Below, one piece after another: positions 17,439 to 25,815 of a DNA stretch of 40,802 nt (position 1 is the first letter of the stretch; each line of letters starts with the position of its first letter). This stretch comes from Clostridia bacterium (GTDB taxonomy: Bacteria > Bacillota > DSM-521 > Neomoorellales > SLTJ01), in contig JANLFO010000021.1 in assembly GCA_024653205.1 (NCBI GenBank), positions 1-40,802 of the forward strand. Reading direction: 5' to 3'. The position numbers and the translations under genes were made by a program. Below the pieces are notes generated by a model. The model was not told the DNA's origin, ran no database searches, and saw only the letters and a list, made by a program, of their open reading frames with translations.

Positions 17439-18866
17439 TCAGTGGCCTGGGTGCTCCAGAAACCGCCTGAGCTTGCCGATCCCGGCGATCCCCGGGGTGG
17501 TCAGTTCCTCCGGCCGGAGCACCGCCTCGACTTCTTCCCGAGTAAACAGCCCCTCTTCCAGCAGCAGCTCGGTCACCGGCCGGTCTTCCGCCGCCGCCCG
17601 CCGGGCCAGCTCGGTGGCCTTCTCGTAGCCCAGATAGGGCACGAAGGCGGTAATCAAGGCCTGGCTCCGGTTCAGCAGTTCGGCGCAGCGGCCCGCGTCG
17701 GCCTCAATGCCGCGTATGCACCGGTCGGCCAGCAGCCGCGCCGCCCGGGCCAGCATTTCCATAGAATGCAGGAGATTATGGGCCACCAGAGGCAGGAAGG
17801 CGTTTAGTTCCAACTGCCCGGAAGCCGCGGCCAGGTTCACCGCCACGTCCGCGGCCATGACCTGGTAGGCCACCTGGGTAACCATCTCCGGAATCACCGG
17901 GTTCACCTTCCCGGGCATGATGGAGGAGCCGGCCTGCACCTCCGGCAGCCGGATCTCCGCCAGTCCCGCCTTGGGGCCGGAGGAAAGCAGCCGCAGATCG
18001 CCGCTGATCTTGGCCAGGTTCACCGCCGCGGTCTTGACCAGGCCGGAAACCTCGGCAAAGAGGTCGGCGTTCTGGGTGGCTTCTACCGGGTTTTCCGCCC
18101 GGGCCAGGCCGAAGCCGGTAAGCTCCCGCAGGATCTCGATCACCCGGAAGATGTACCGGCGGCTGGCATTAAGCCCCGTGCCCACCGCGGTTCCGCCCAG
18201 GTTCACCTGGCGCAGCCGCTCCTCGGCTTTGTACAGCCGCCACCAGTCCCGGGCCACGGCCTCCGCCCAAGCGGCAAATTCCTGCCCCAGGGTTACGGGG
18301 ACGGCGTCCTGAAGCTGGGTGCGGCCCACCTTGAGCAGGCCGGCGAACTGCCTTTCTTTCTCTTGCAAAGCCCCCTGCAGTCCGGCCAGGGACCGGGCCA
18401 GGTCTCGCACCAGCTTGATGGCCGCCACCCGCAGGGCAGTGGGATAGACATCGTTGGTGGACTGGCCTAGGTTCACGTGATCTATGGGATGAACCAGGGA
18501 GTAGTCGCCTTTTTTGCCTCCCAGCAGCTCGATGGCCCGGTTCGCCAGCACCTCGTTGACGTTCAGGTTGGTAGAGGTGCCGGCTCCGCCCTGGAAGGCG
18601 TCCACCACTATTTGTTCGCGCCAGTGCCCTTGGGCCAGTTCTTCCGCCGCCTGCACTATGGCTCGGCCCACGCGCTCTTCCAGCAACCCTAATTCCATAT
18701 TGGCCAGGGCGGCGGCCTTCTTCACCAGGGCCAGGGCCCAGATCAGCTCTGGATGCACCGGCCATCCGGACACGGCGAAGTTCTCCCTAGCCCTTTGGGT
18801 ATGGATGCCGTAGTACGCGTCTTCCGAGATGGGAACCATGCCCAGCAGGTCCTTCTCCAAACGCAA
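17439..18866 (-). CDS. aspA: Aspartate ammonia-lyase
   Basis: Interconverts aspartate with fumarate and ammonia. The 475-residue chain is a fumarase/aspartase superfamily member with the signature GSSIMPGKVNP, the GTSTNLNVNEVLANRA motif and HPIDHVNLGQSTNDVYPTA, the last being specific to aspartase-like members. The start is set at a TTG (18,866) giving LRLEKDLLGMVPI, which matches the usual aspartase N terminus, with AAGGAG 11 nt upstream. The next TTG two codons on is an alternative. An upstream open frame in another phase (ATG at 18,970) overlaps this start and is listed separately. It follows nifV closely and may share its transcript. Direction of reaction in the cell is unknown. Confidence 0.93.
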   Translation of the reverse strand: MRLEKDLLGMVPISEDAYYGIHTQRARENFAVSGWPVHPELIWALALVKKAAALANMELGLLEERVGRAIVQAAEELAQGHWREQIVVDAFQGGAGTSTNLNVNEVLANRAIELLGGKKGDYSLVHPIDHVNLGQSTNDVYPTALRVAAIKLVRDLARSLAGLQGALQEKERQFAGLLKVGRTQLQDAVPVTLGQEFAAWAEAVARDWWRLYKAEERLRQVNLGGTAVGTGLNASRRYIFRVIEILRELTGFGLARAENPVEATQNADLFAEVSGLVKTAAVNLAKISGDLRLLSSGPKAGLAEIRLPEVQAGSSIMPGKVNPVIPEMVTQVAYQVMAADVAVNLAAASGQLELNAFLPLVAHNLLHSMEMLARAARLLADRCIRGIEADAGRCAELLNRSQALITAFVPYLGYEKATELARRAAAEDRPVTELLLEEGLFTREEVEAVLRPEELTTPGIAGIGKLRRFLEHPGH

Positions 18867-18970
18867 ACCCGGATCATCTCCTTCAGCGGTCTCGGCGGTT
18901 CGTAGACAACCTCGTCCGCGAACCGTGCCGCCACGACCGGCCCCCCCGAATCGTCGATCTCCGCCGGCAT
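18855..18970 (-). other. Short open frame overlapping the aspA start
   Basis: Starting 12 nt after the nifV stop, an ATG at 18,970 with AGAGGGAAACAGG upstream opens a frame reading MPAEIDDSGGPVVAARFADE and on to PPRPLKEM. Around 18,875 it runs past the beginning of the aspA frame and stays open without recognisable protein. It could be a small leader protein that couples aspA to nifV, or the displaced N terminus of a longer AspA through a frameshift. A run of seven C lies at about 18,943-18,949. The end given is where the aspA frame takes over, not a stop codon. Confidence 0.35.
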
Positions 18971-18982
18971 CCTGTTTCCCTC

Positions 18983-20227
18983 TCACGAACCTCTTAACCT
19001 TATTATTTGGTGCCTCCCCTCCGGCGAGAACCCAGTTCGCCGTTGCAAATCCTTCCCGAGGGCGCGACCCGCCCAGCTCACAAGGGCGCGGCTCTCCCGG
19101 GAACAGTGCTCCAGGTAGTCTTCGTAGATGTAGATCAGCTCCTTGTCGAACAGCGAGCGCTTGAGCTCCACCGCCGCCTCCCGCACACGCTGCAGCAGGG
19201 CGGCGGCGTCCTCATCGGTAAGGGTGATGCCGTACTCGGTAAACTTGGCTTTTAGGGCCGCTGTGCCCGAGTGCTTGCCGATGACGATCTGGCGCTCCAG
19301 GCCCACTTCTTCGGGCGAGAAGACTTCGTAGGTGCGCGGATCCTTGAGGGCCCCGTCGGCGTGGATGCCGGACTCGTGGGCGAACATGTTGGTGCCCACG
19401 ATGGCCTTCCAGGCCGGCAGCTCGCGGCCGGAGGCCATGGCCACGTATTCGGCGATCTCCCTAAAACGCTCGGTCTTGAAGCCCAGATCCACGCCATACA
19501 GGTGCTTCAGGGCCATGACCACTTCCTCCAGGGCGGCGTTGCCCGCCCGCTCGCCCAGGCCCATGACCGTGACCCCGGCGTAGGTGGCGCCCGCTTTTAG
19601 CCCCGCCAGGGTGTTGGCCGTGGCCATGCCGAAGTCGTTGTGCATGTGCATCTCGATTTCGATGCCTACCTCGTCGATGATGGCCCTGACTTTCTCGTAG
19701 CTGGTGAAGGGCTCCAGACACCCCACGGTGTCGCAGAAACGCAGCCGGTCGGCGCCGGCTTCCTTGGCCACGCGGGCAAATTTGAGCAGGAAGTCCATGT
19801 CCGAGCGGGAGGCGTCCTCGGCGTTCACCGAAACGTACAGGTTGTGCTTTTTGGCGAACTCGCAGGCCGCGGCCATGTCCGACAGGACCCGCTCGCGCGT
19901 GCTGCGCAGCTTGTGCTCGATGTGGATGTCCGAGGTGGAGATGGAGATGGCCACCGCGTCCACACCGCAGTCCAGGGAATGCTTGATGTCCTCGATTACC
20001 GGCCGGTTCCACCCCATGATGCTGGCGTTGAGGCCCGCATCCACTATCTGCTTTATGGCCTCTTTCTCGTCCCCGCCCATGACCGGTATACCGGCCTCTA
20101 TCTGGTGCACCCCGACTTCGGCCAGCATGCGGGCAATGCGGATTTTCTCGTGATTGGAGAAGACCACCCCTGCGGTCTGTTCGCCGTCGCGCAGCGTGGT
20201 GTCACAGATGTAGACCGGCACGTTCAT
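18983..20227 (-). CDS. nifV: Homocitrate synthase NifV
   Basis: Condenses acetyl-CoA and 2-oxoglutarate to homocitrate, the organic ligand of the nitrogenase cofactor. The 414-residue chain has the DRE-TIM signature (CDTTLRDGEQTAGVVF at 9-24), HMHNDFGMATANTLAG with the metal histidines, and GLGERAGNAALEEV, which is typical of homocitrate and isopropylmalate synthases. It is too short for LeuA with its regulatory domain, which supports NifV. AksA-type homocitrate synthase is the main alternative. The ATG at 20,227 has AGGGGGG 7 nt upstream. It is 14 kb from nifHDK but has its own promoter and ANTAR-type leader, linking it to the nitrogen regulon. Confidence 0.9.
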   Translation of the reverse strand: MNVPVYICDTTLRDGEQTAGVVFSNHEKIRIARMLAEVGVHQIEAGIPVMGGDEKEAIKQIVDAGLNASIMGWNRPVIEDIKHSLDCGVDAVAISISTSDIHIEHKLRSTRERVLSDMAAACEFAKKHNLYVSVNAEDASRSDMDFLLKFARVAKEAGADRLRFCDTVGCLEPFTSYEKVRAIIDEVGIEIEMHMHNDFGMATANTLAGLKAGATYAGVTVMGLGERAGNAALEEVVMALKHLYGVDLGFKTERFREIAEYVAMASGRELPAWKAIVGTNMFAHESGIHADGALKDPRTYEVFSPEEVGLERQIVIGKHSGTAALKAKFTEYGITLTDEDAAALLQRVREAAVELKRSLFDKELIYIYEDYLEHCSRESRALVSWAGRALGKDLQRRTGFSPEGRHQIIRLRGS

Positions 20228-20410
20228 GAGACGTCCCCCCTCAGTGCATTCTGGTCCCGAACCTACCGTAGGCTCGCTCGGGCGCATAGGGCCACTCGCT
20301 TTGCTCGGCAGTGCAGATTGCGCACGGCCATCGTCATTCTCGAGCTTGACCTTCGGCAGGAGGTCGACGTGGCCCCCCCTCACGCCCACGAGCACCATTG
20401 CCCCAGCAGT

Positions 20411-20525
20411 GAAAAACCGCCGGTGCGAGCCTGCTACCGGCGGCCTCCTTGCCTGCTTGCCGGGCCTCTTTGCCCGACTTCACCTGGCCACCGATATCAT
20501 AACATGGCTCCCTGAGGAGCGTCAA
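20411..20525 (-). promoter_or_regulatory. nifV promoter and dual-hexaloop ANTAR-type antiterminator
   Basis: The promoter reads TTGACG (20,525-20,520), 18 nt, TATGAT (20,501-20,496). P1 is CGGGC-AAAGAG-GCCCG (20,476-20,461), a perfect 5-bp stem. P2 is GGC-AAGGAG-GCC (20,453-20,442) with a 3-bp stem. Both loops have six bases with A1 and G4. P2 overlaps the 5' arm of a terminator (CCGCCGGU with ACCGGCGG, then UUUUU, 20,443-20,411). About 180 nt separate it from the nifV start; that stretch shows no gene. Confidence 0.8.
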
Positions 20526-20566
20526 CAGCTTTGGGCCTCAGGGCTCGTGTCAAGCCCTAGTAGACC

Positions 20567-20826
20567 TGACGGATCCCCACTTTTTCGAGGGGAGTGCTGG
20601 TTTTGCCCGAGTACCTAAAGCGTGCCGGGTACCGAACTAGGTGAGAGCGAGCGCGGAGGCCGGTCGGAGGCCAAGGATGGCCGGAGCCGCGCCGGCGCCA
20701 TGGACGGGTTCTTGCGCGGGAAGCCGGCCGAAGCGCGAAGGTCGAACCCTAGTTCGGTCGGCTAAGCGACCGGTACGAGGGGCAAACCAGCACTCCCCCG
20801 AGACAAACTGGGGATACACCAGCTAG
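20567..20826 (+). repeat. Diverged full copy of the long palindromic repeat
   Basis: Inverted ends read GGGGAGTGCTGGTTTTGCCC (20,590-20,609) and GGGCAAACCAGCACTCCCC (20,780-20,798), followed by AACTGGGGATACACCAG, the family tail. The core CGGAGGCCGG...GCCATGGACGG resembles the other copies. It lies between the nifV promoter and carA. Confidence 0.7.
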
Positions 20827-21098
20827 TAGACGGCACGTGTTCCTGTCCCGATCAGGAGCTCTGATTGCCGGCTATCCCCGAGTTCTGGGCAGCAGAAAAT
20901 TCGCCCGACCATCGCCCGGGCTTGCGAAGGCGGAGTGCTTCTGATAAACTGTGCTGCGGGCTCGGTACTGCGCCCGGTACCGCTTCGCTGGTGGTGAGCC
21001 GTGAGAAAACGGCCAGGCGCTAGAAATCTTGCAAGAGTGTTCACCGAAGGGGAAGCGGGGGGCACCTCTTGCGACGAGCGGCAAGGAGAGGATAAGGC
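20827..21098. other. Region upstream of carA without a recognised gene
   Basis: No credible gene, RNA gene or clear sigma-A promoter was seen. The last part supplies the carA ribosome site (AAGGAG 10 nt before the ATG). Frames here are short and unrecognised. A decayed gene is possible. Confidence 0.3.
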
Positions 21099-22178
21099 AT
21101 GACCCTAGGTGTCCTTGTACTGGAGGACGGTACAGTATTTGACGGCCAGGCCTTCGGGGCCATGGGCCGTGCCTTTGGCGAAGTGGTGTTCAATACGAGT
21201 ATGACCGGCTATCAAGAGGTGCTGACTGACCCTTCCTACGCCGGCCAAATCGTCACCATGACCTATCCGCTGATCGGCAATTACGGCCTTAACGATCAAG
21301 ATGACCAGTCCCGCCGGCCCTGGGTACAGGGTCTGATAGTACGCGAGGCCTGCGCGGAACCAAGCAACTGGCGGTGCCAGGAGACCCTGGAAGAATACCT
21401 GGCCCGTCACGGGATTATCGGTCTTGCGGGCCTCGATACGCGGGCGCTTACCCGCAGGCTAAGAACGTACGGAACCATGCGTGGGCTCATCACTACTGAG
21501 CCGGAGGAAGTGGCTGAGCCTAAGAAGCTGGTGCAGGAAGTAAAGGCCACCCCCTTCGGCGGACCTTCCCTAGTACGTCGGGTGACTACTTCTCAGCCCT
21601 ATCATCTGGCCGGTCCTGGTCCCCGCGTGGTGGTGGTTGATCTGGGAGTTAAGCTCAACATACTCAAGGAGCTTCAAGGCTACGACCTTGACGTGGTCGT
21701 CGTGCCCAGCTTCTATTCGGCAGCCGAGATCCTGGCTTACTCTCCCAAAGGTGTGCTCTTTTCCAACGGGCCCGGCAATCCCAAGGACGTGCCCGAAGCC
21801 ATTGCTACCGCCCGAGAATTGGCATACTCCGGTCTACCGCTGTTCGGCATCTGCCTCGGGCACCAGATCCTAGGTCTGGCCCTAGGTGGAGACACCTACA
21901 AACTTAAGTTCGGTCACAGGGGCTCGAACCATCCAGTTAAGGACCTGCTTATCGGCAGAGTGTATATTACCGCGCAGAATCACGGTTACGCTCTGGCACA
22001 GGAAAGCCTGCCTCCCGAAACAGAGATAACCCATCTCAACCTCAACGACGGAACAGTAGAGGGTATCCGCCATCGGGAGCTACCGATACACGGCGTACAG
22101 TACCATCCCGAGGGCGGCCCCGGCCCCGAGGAGAACCGCTATTTGTTCCAAGAGTTTGTGTCCCGGCTCCAGGGCTGA
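21099..22178 (+). CDS. carA: Carbamoyl-phosphate synthase small subunit, orphan
   Basis: Glutaminase chain of carbamoyl-phosphate synthetase, supplying ammonia for pyrimidine and arginine synthesis. The 359-residue product is full length. The N-terminal domain has GRAFGEVVFNTSMTGYQEVL, and the class I amidotransferase triad is visible as Cys in GICLGHQ and His-Glu in VQYHPEGGPGP. The ATG at 21,099 follows AAGGAG by 10 nt. It is the only plus-strand gene in the first 34 kb. No carB lies next to it: the next gene is a convergent NAD synthetase 47 nt away. Base composition looks slightly less GC-rich than the neighbours. The partner large chain must be elsewhere. Confidence 0.96.
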   Translation: MTLGVLVLEDGTVFDGQAFGAMGRAFGEVVFNTSMTGYQEVLTDPSYAGQIVTMTYPLIGNYGLNDQDDQSRRPWVQGLIVREACAEPSNWRCQETLEEYLARHGIIGLAGLDTRALTRRLRTYGTMRGLITTEPEEVAEPKKLVQEVKATPFGGPSLVRRVTTSQPYHLAGPGPRVVVVDLGVKLNILKELQGYDLDVVVVPSFYSAAEILAYSPKGVLFSNGPGNPKDVPEAIATARELAYSGLPLFGICLGHQILGLALGGDTYKLKFGHRGSNHPVKDLLIGRVYITAQNHGYALAQESLPPETEITHLNLNDGTVEGIRHRELPIHGVQYHPEGGPGPEENRYLFQEFVSRLQG

Positions 22179-22225
22179 TCGCAGCCAACCGGGCAGGAGG
22201 AAGATAATTGGACGGGGTGGCAAGA

Positions 22226-23947
22226 CTAAAACCCGCGGTAGCGATTGGTAATGGGCATGCGCCGATCCTTGCCCAGGGCTCGAGGAGTGATCTTCACCCC
22301 CGGCGGGGACTGCCGACGCTTGTACTCGCTTCGGTCCACCAGGTAGATTACCCTTTTCACTGTTTCCGGGTCGAAACCCCGGGACAGTATTTCCTCGTAG
22401 GGCAGGTCCTGCTCCACGTAGGCTTCCAGGATGGCGTCCAGTAGCGGGTAGGGCGGAAGAGTATCCTGGTCCACCTGGTCCGGCTTGAGCTCGGCACTGG
22501 GCGCTTTGGTGAGCACTCTTTCGGGGATCACCGGACCCAGACTGTTTCGGTAGCGGGCCAGGGCGTAAACCTTGGTTTTAAACACGTCTTTCAGCACCGC
22601 GAAGCCGCCCGCCATGTCACCGTAAAGCGTGGCGTAGCCCACGCTCATTTCGCTCTTATTGCCGGTGGTGAGCAATAACCAGCCGAACTTGTTGGAAAGG
22701 GCCATGAGCAGGTTGCCTCTTATCCTGGCCTGGATGTTCTCTTCGGTAACGTCCCCCTCCCGTCCACGAAAAGGATCGGCCAGCACGCTCTGGTACGTGG
22801 AAAAAAGTTCGTTAATCGATAAAGTCAGGGTACGCAGGCCCAGGTTGCGGGCAAGTTCCAGTGCGTCCTCCACCGATTCCTGTGAAGTGTATGGGGAGGG
22901 CATCAGCACTCCAATGACGTTCTCCGGACCCAGGGCATCAGCGGCGATGGCCGCCGTCAGCGAGGAATCGATGCCGCCACTAAGCCCTAAGAGTACTTTC
23001 GTAAACCCGTTCTTGCGAACGTAATCCCGTGTGCCGACCACCAGGGCGGCGTAGATCTCTGCCTCTTCGGAAAGGGGCGGGGCAACCCGGGGCTCGACGC
23101 GCGGCTTCTGGCCTGGGCGCGGCTCGGCCCCGAGCACCACCAGGTTCACCCCCGCGTCTGCGGCCTCCGGAAGAATCGGCTGCTTTCGGTGCCGGGGATC
23201 GTGCAGGCGGGTACGGAATACCGCTTCCGGGTGCAGGTCTACCACCAGAAGCTCTTCCCTAAAGGCGCCTGCCCGGGCGATTACCTGCCCTTCCGGGTCC
23301 ACCACGAAGCTCTGGCCGTCGAAAACCAGCTCGTCCTGACCGCCCACCGTGTTCACGTAGGCCACTATCACCCGGTTGTCTAGGGCCCGGGTGGCCAGCA
23401 TCTTCTCCCGCTGCTCTCTCTTACCCGCATGATAGGGCGAGGCGTTGAGGTTTACAATTAGGCTCGCACCGGCCAGTGCCTGAAAGTGGTGGGGGCCCTC
23501 CGGATACCACACGTCCTCACAGATGTTTACCCCTACCTTCACCTCGCCAAGGGAAAAGACCGAGATTTCCCGCCCCGCCCGGAAGTAGCGTTCCTCGTCA
23601 AAAACGCCGTAGTTGGGCAGGAACATCTTGCGATAGGTACCCTGGTGCTGGCCGTCGTGGATGACGGCCGCAGCGTTGTAAATGTCCTGGTCCTGGTCCA
23701 CGAACCCCAAGATTACGGTGAGCCCGCGGCACCTAGGGATAATTTCCGCCAGGACCTTGAGATTGTCCAGGATGAACTGCGGTTTCAACAGCAAATCCTC
23801 GGGGGGGTAGCCGGTTAGGCACAGCTCGGGAAACGCCAGAAGGTCTACGCCCAGTCCGTGGGCCTGCTCCACCATGCTTAGGATCTTGTCTCGGTTGCCC
23901 TCGAGGTCGCCTACCGTGGAGTTGATCTGGGCCAACGCCAACCTCAC
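22226..23947 (-). CDS. nadE: Glutamine-dependent NAD(+) synthetase
   Basis: Amidates deamido-NAD to NAD using ammonia released from glutamine. The 573-residue chain has an N-terminal nitrilase-type glutaminase domain with the Glu-Lys-Cys triad in [31 protein letters not shown] and [11 protein letters not shown]. The C-terminal synthetase domain carries the P-loop [19 protein letters not shown] and [21 protein letters not shown]. The GTG at 23,947 is chosen because AGGGAGGG precedes it by 8 nt and because [18 protein letters not shown] is the usual start. The frame is open to 24,091 without support. A second, shorter NadE lies at 39,860-40,591. Confidence 0.96.
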   Translation of the reverse strand: MRLALAQINSTVGDLEGNRDKILSMVEQAHGLGVDLLAFPELCLTGYPPEDLLLKPQFILDNLKVLAEIIPRCRGLTVILGFVDQDQDIYNAAAVIHDGQHQGTYRKMFLPNYGVFDEERYFRAGREISVFSLGEVKVGVNICEDVWYPEGPHHFQALAGASLIVNLNASPYHAGKREQREKMLATRALDNRVIVAYVNTVGGQDELVFDGQSFVVDPEGQVIARAGAFREELLVVDLHPEAVFRTRLHDPRHRKQPILPEAADAGVNLVVLGAEPRPGQKPRVEPRVAPPLSEEAEIYAALVVGTRDYVRKNGFTKVLLGLSGGIDSSLTAAIAADALGPENVIGVLMPSPYTSQESVEDALELARNLGLRTLTLSINELFSTYQSVLADPFRGREGDVTEENIQARIRGNLLMALSNKFGWLLLTTGNKSEMSVGYATLYGDMAGGFAVLKDVFKTKVYALARYRNSLGPVIPERVLTKAPSAELKPDQVDQDTLPPYPLLDAILEAYVEQDLPYEEILSRGFDPETVKRVIYLVDRSEYKRRQSPPGVKITPRALGKDRRMPITNRYRGF

Positions 23948-24252
23948 TGTACATTCCCTCCCTTGCGCCTTGCCTAGCGCGAGGTCGCCCACTCGGCTCC
24001 TCATCTTCGAGCCTAGAAGCACCGCATTTACGACCCACTCCCCGTCTTGGGCTTCACGAAAACAACCCGCTCGCCCTGGGCCACCCGTCAACGATATGTG
24101 GGTGCGGTCTCGCCAGCGGGTAGCGGGCCACCTTCTCCAGCGCGAAGGCGCCTCAGCCCTTTACTGGCATTGCGCCCGGGTCCACGGCCAGCAAATTCTT
24201 AGTGCCGACCCTGGCCGGTTAAATCTTCTTAATGGTAACCGCCTCGCACTTG
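23948..24252. other. Gap between nadE and glnA2 with nothing recognised
   Basis: About 305 bases. No gene, repeat copy, hexaloop hairpin or U-tract terminator was recognised on either strand. Confidence 0.4.
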
Positions 24253-25584
24253 CTAGAACTTGGTGAGGTAACGAGTGATCTCCCAGGGGTGAACGGTCTC
24301 GCAGTACTCCTTCCATTCCAGTTCCTTGGCCTCGATGAAGCGCCGAACCACGTGCGGGCCCAGGGCGTCCGTGACCACTTCGTCTCTCTTGAGCTCTTCC
24401 AACGCTTCCGCCAGGCTTCCGGGCAAGAGCCCGATTCCGTAGCGCTCCCGCTCCGCCGGCGTTAGCTCGTACACGTTGCCGTCGAAGGGCGGCGGCGGCT
24501 CGATGCGATTGGCGATCCCGTCCAGCCCCGCGGCCAGGCAGGCGGCAAAGGCCAGGTAGGGATTGCAGGCCGGATCCGGGCTGCGGTACTCGATGCGGGT
24601 GGAAGGCCCTTTCTTGGCCGGGATGCGGATCAGGGGACTGCGGTTCTGGTAGGACCAGCAGATGTACACCGGAGCTTCAAAACCGGTGATGAGCCGCTTG
24701 TAAGAGTTGACCGTGCAGTTGGTTACGGCGGTAAGAGCACGGGCGTGCTTCAGCATGCCGCCGATGAAATGGCGCGCCACCACGCTGAGTTGATCCGGGG
24801 CAGAGGGGTCGAAAAAGGCGTTCTCATCTCCCCGCCGCAGGGAGATGTTGAGGTGCATGCCCGATCCCGGAATCCCGGCGATGGGTTTGGGCATAAAGGT
24901 GGCGTGAAACCCGTGGCGCTGGGCGAGGGTCCTTACGACGAACTTGAAGGTCATTACCATGTCCGCCATTTCCAGGGCCTCGGAGTACTTGAAATCGATT
25001 TCGTGCTGTCCCGGAGCCACCTCATGGTGGGAGGCCTCTACTTCAAAACCCATTTGCTGTAGCATTACTACAATCTCTTGTCGCGCTTCCTCGCCCAAGT
25101 CTACCGGCGTGAGGTCGAAGTAACCGGCCTGGTCGTGAGTGATCAGCGTGGGTTTGCCTTCGGCGTCGGTGTGGAAGAGGAAGAATTCCGCCTCCGGCCC
25201 CACGTCCATTGCGAACCCCATCTCCCGGGCCTTTTCCAGCATCCGCCGCAACCTGGCCCTCGGGCAACCGATAAAGGGGGTGCCGTCCGGGTTATATACG
25301 TCACAGATGAAGCGGGCAACGGCGCCGTCATACGGCTGCCAGGGGAAAACCACGAAGCTGTTGGGGTCCGGACGCAGGTACATGTCCGACTCCTCGATGC
25401 GAACAAATCCCTCTATCGAGGAGCCGTCAAACATGAGCTCCCCTGCCAACGCCTTGTCCAATTGCTCCACCGGAATAGCCACGTTTTTAAGCACACCGAG
25501 AATATCGGTGAATTGTAACCGGATGAACCGTACGTTCCTCCGTCGCACAACCTCCTTTACCTGTTCTGCAGTCATTTCTCCCAT
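24253..25584 (-). CDS. glnA: Glutamine synthetase type I (GSI-alpha-like)
   Basis: Second catalytic glutamine synthetase of the window. The 443-residue chain has the GSI-alpha length and the C-terminal segment [21 protein letters not shown] found in feedback-inhibited Bacillota enzymes. Active-site motifs are complete: [63 protein letters not shown] with the flap Glu, [10 protein letters not shown] and RIEYRSPD. The adenylylation tyrosine motif of glnA1 is not preserved here ([10 protein letters not shown]). The ATG at 25,584 has AAGGGG 9 nt upstream. A -10 TATAAT lies at 25,628-25,623 with no good -35, which suggests an activator. No hexaloop leader was found. Confidence 0.96.
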   Translation of the reverse strand: MGEMTAEQVKEVVRRRNVRFIRLQFTDILGVLKNVAIPVEQLDKALAGELMFDGSSIEGFVRIEESDMYLRPDPNSFVVFPWQPYDGAVARFICDVYNPDGTPFIGCPRARLRRMLEKAREMGFAMDVGPEAEFFLFHTDAEGKPTLITHDQAGYFDLTPVDLGEEARQEIVVMLQQMGFEVEASHHEVAPGQHEIDFKYSEALEMADMVMTFKFVVRTLAQRHGFHATFMPKPIAGIPGSGMHLNISLRRGDENAFFDPSAPDQLSVVARHFIGGMLKHARALTAVTNCTVNSYKRLITGFEAPVYICWSYQNRSPLIRIPAKKGPSTRIEYRSPDPACNPYLAFAACLAAGLDGIANRIEPPPPFDGNVYELTPAERERYGIGLLPGSLAEALEELKRDEVVTDALGPHVVRRFIEAKELEWKEYCETVHPWEITRYLTKF

Positions 25585-25622
25585 GGCCTAGTCCCCTTCC
25601 TTTGCCAGCCCTTATCGAAGCT

Positions 25623-25628
25623 ATTATA
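25623..25628 (-). promoter_or_regulatory. Probable -10 box of the glnA2 promoter
   Basis: A perfect TATAAT in the minus sense lies 38 nt upstream of the glnA2 ATG. No recognisable -35 is found 16-18 nt further upstream. Bases 25,629-25,815 show no gene that I can support. Confidence 0.45.
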
Positions 25629-25815
25629 ACACGCCTCGAACCGAGGTGAGGCCGAGGGCTCATATGGCCGGTGTCCACACCACCAGCGACACAAGGGCGT
25701 GCATACCGCCCTCGCCATCTCGACCTCCACCTGGTCCGAGGTTACGCCATGTGGTTCTTCGACGAGGAAGCAGGGCGCCGCCAGCCCCTGAAAAGGAGGA
25801 AGAAATCAAGCCCGG

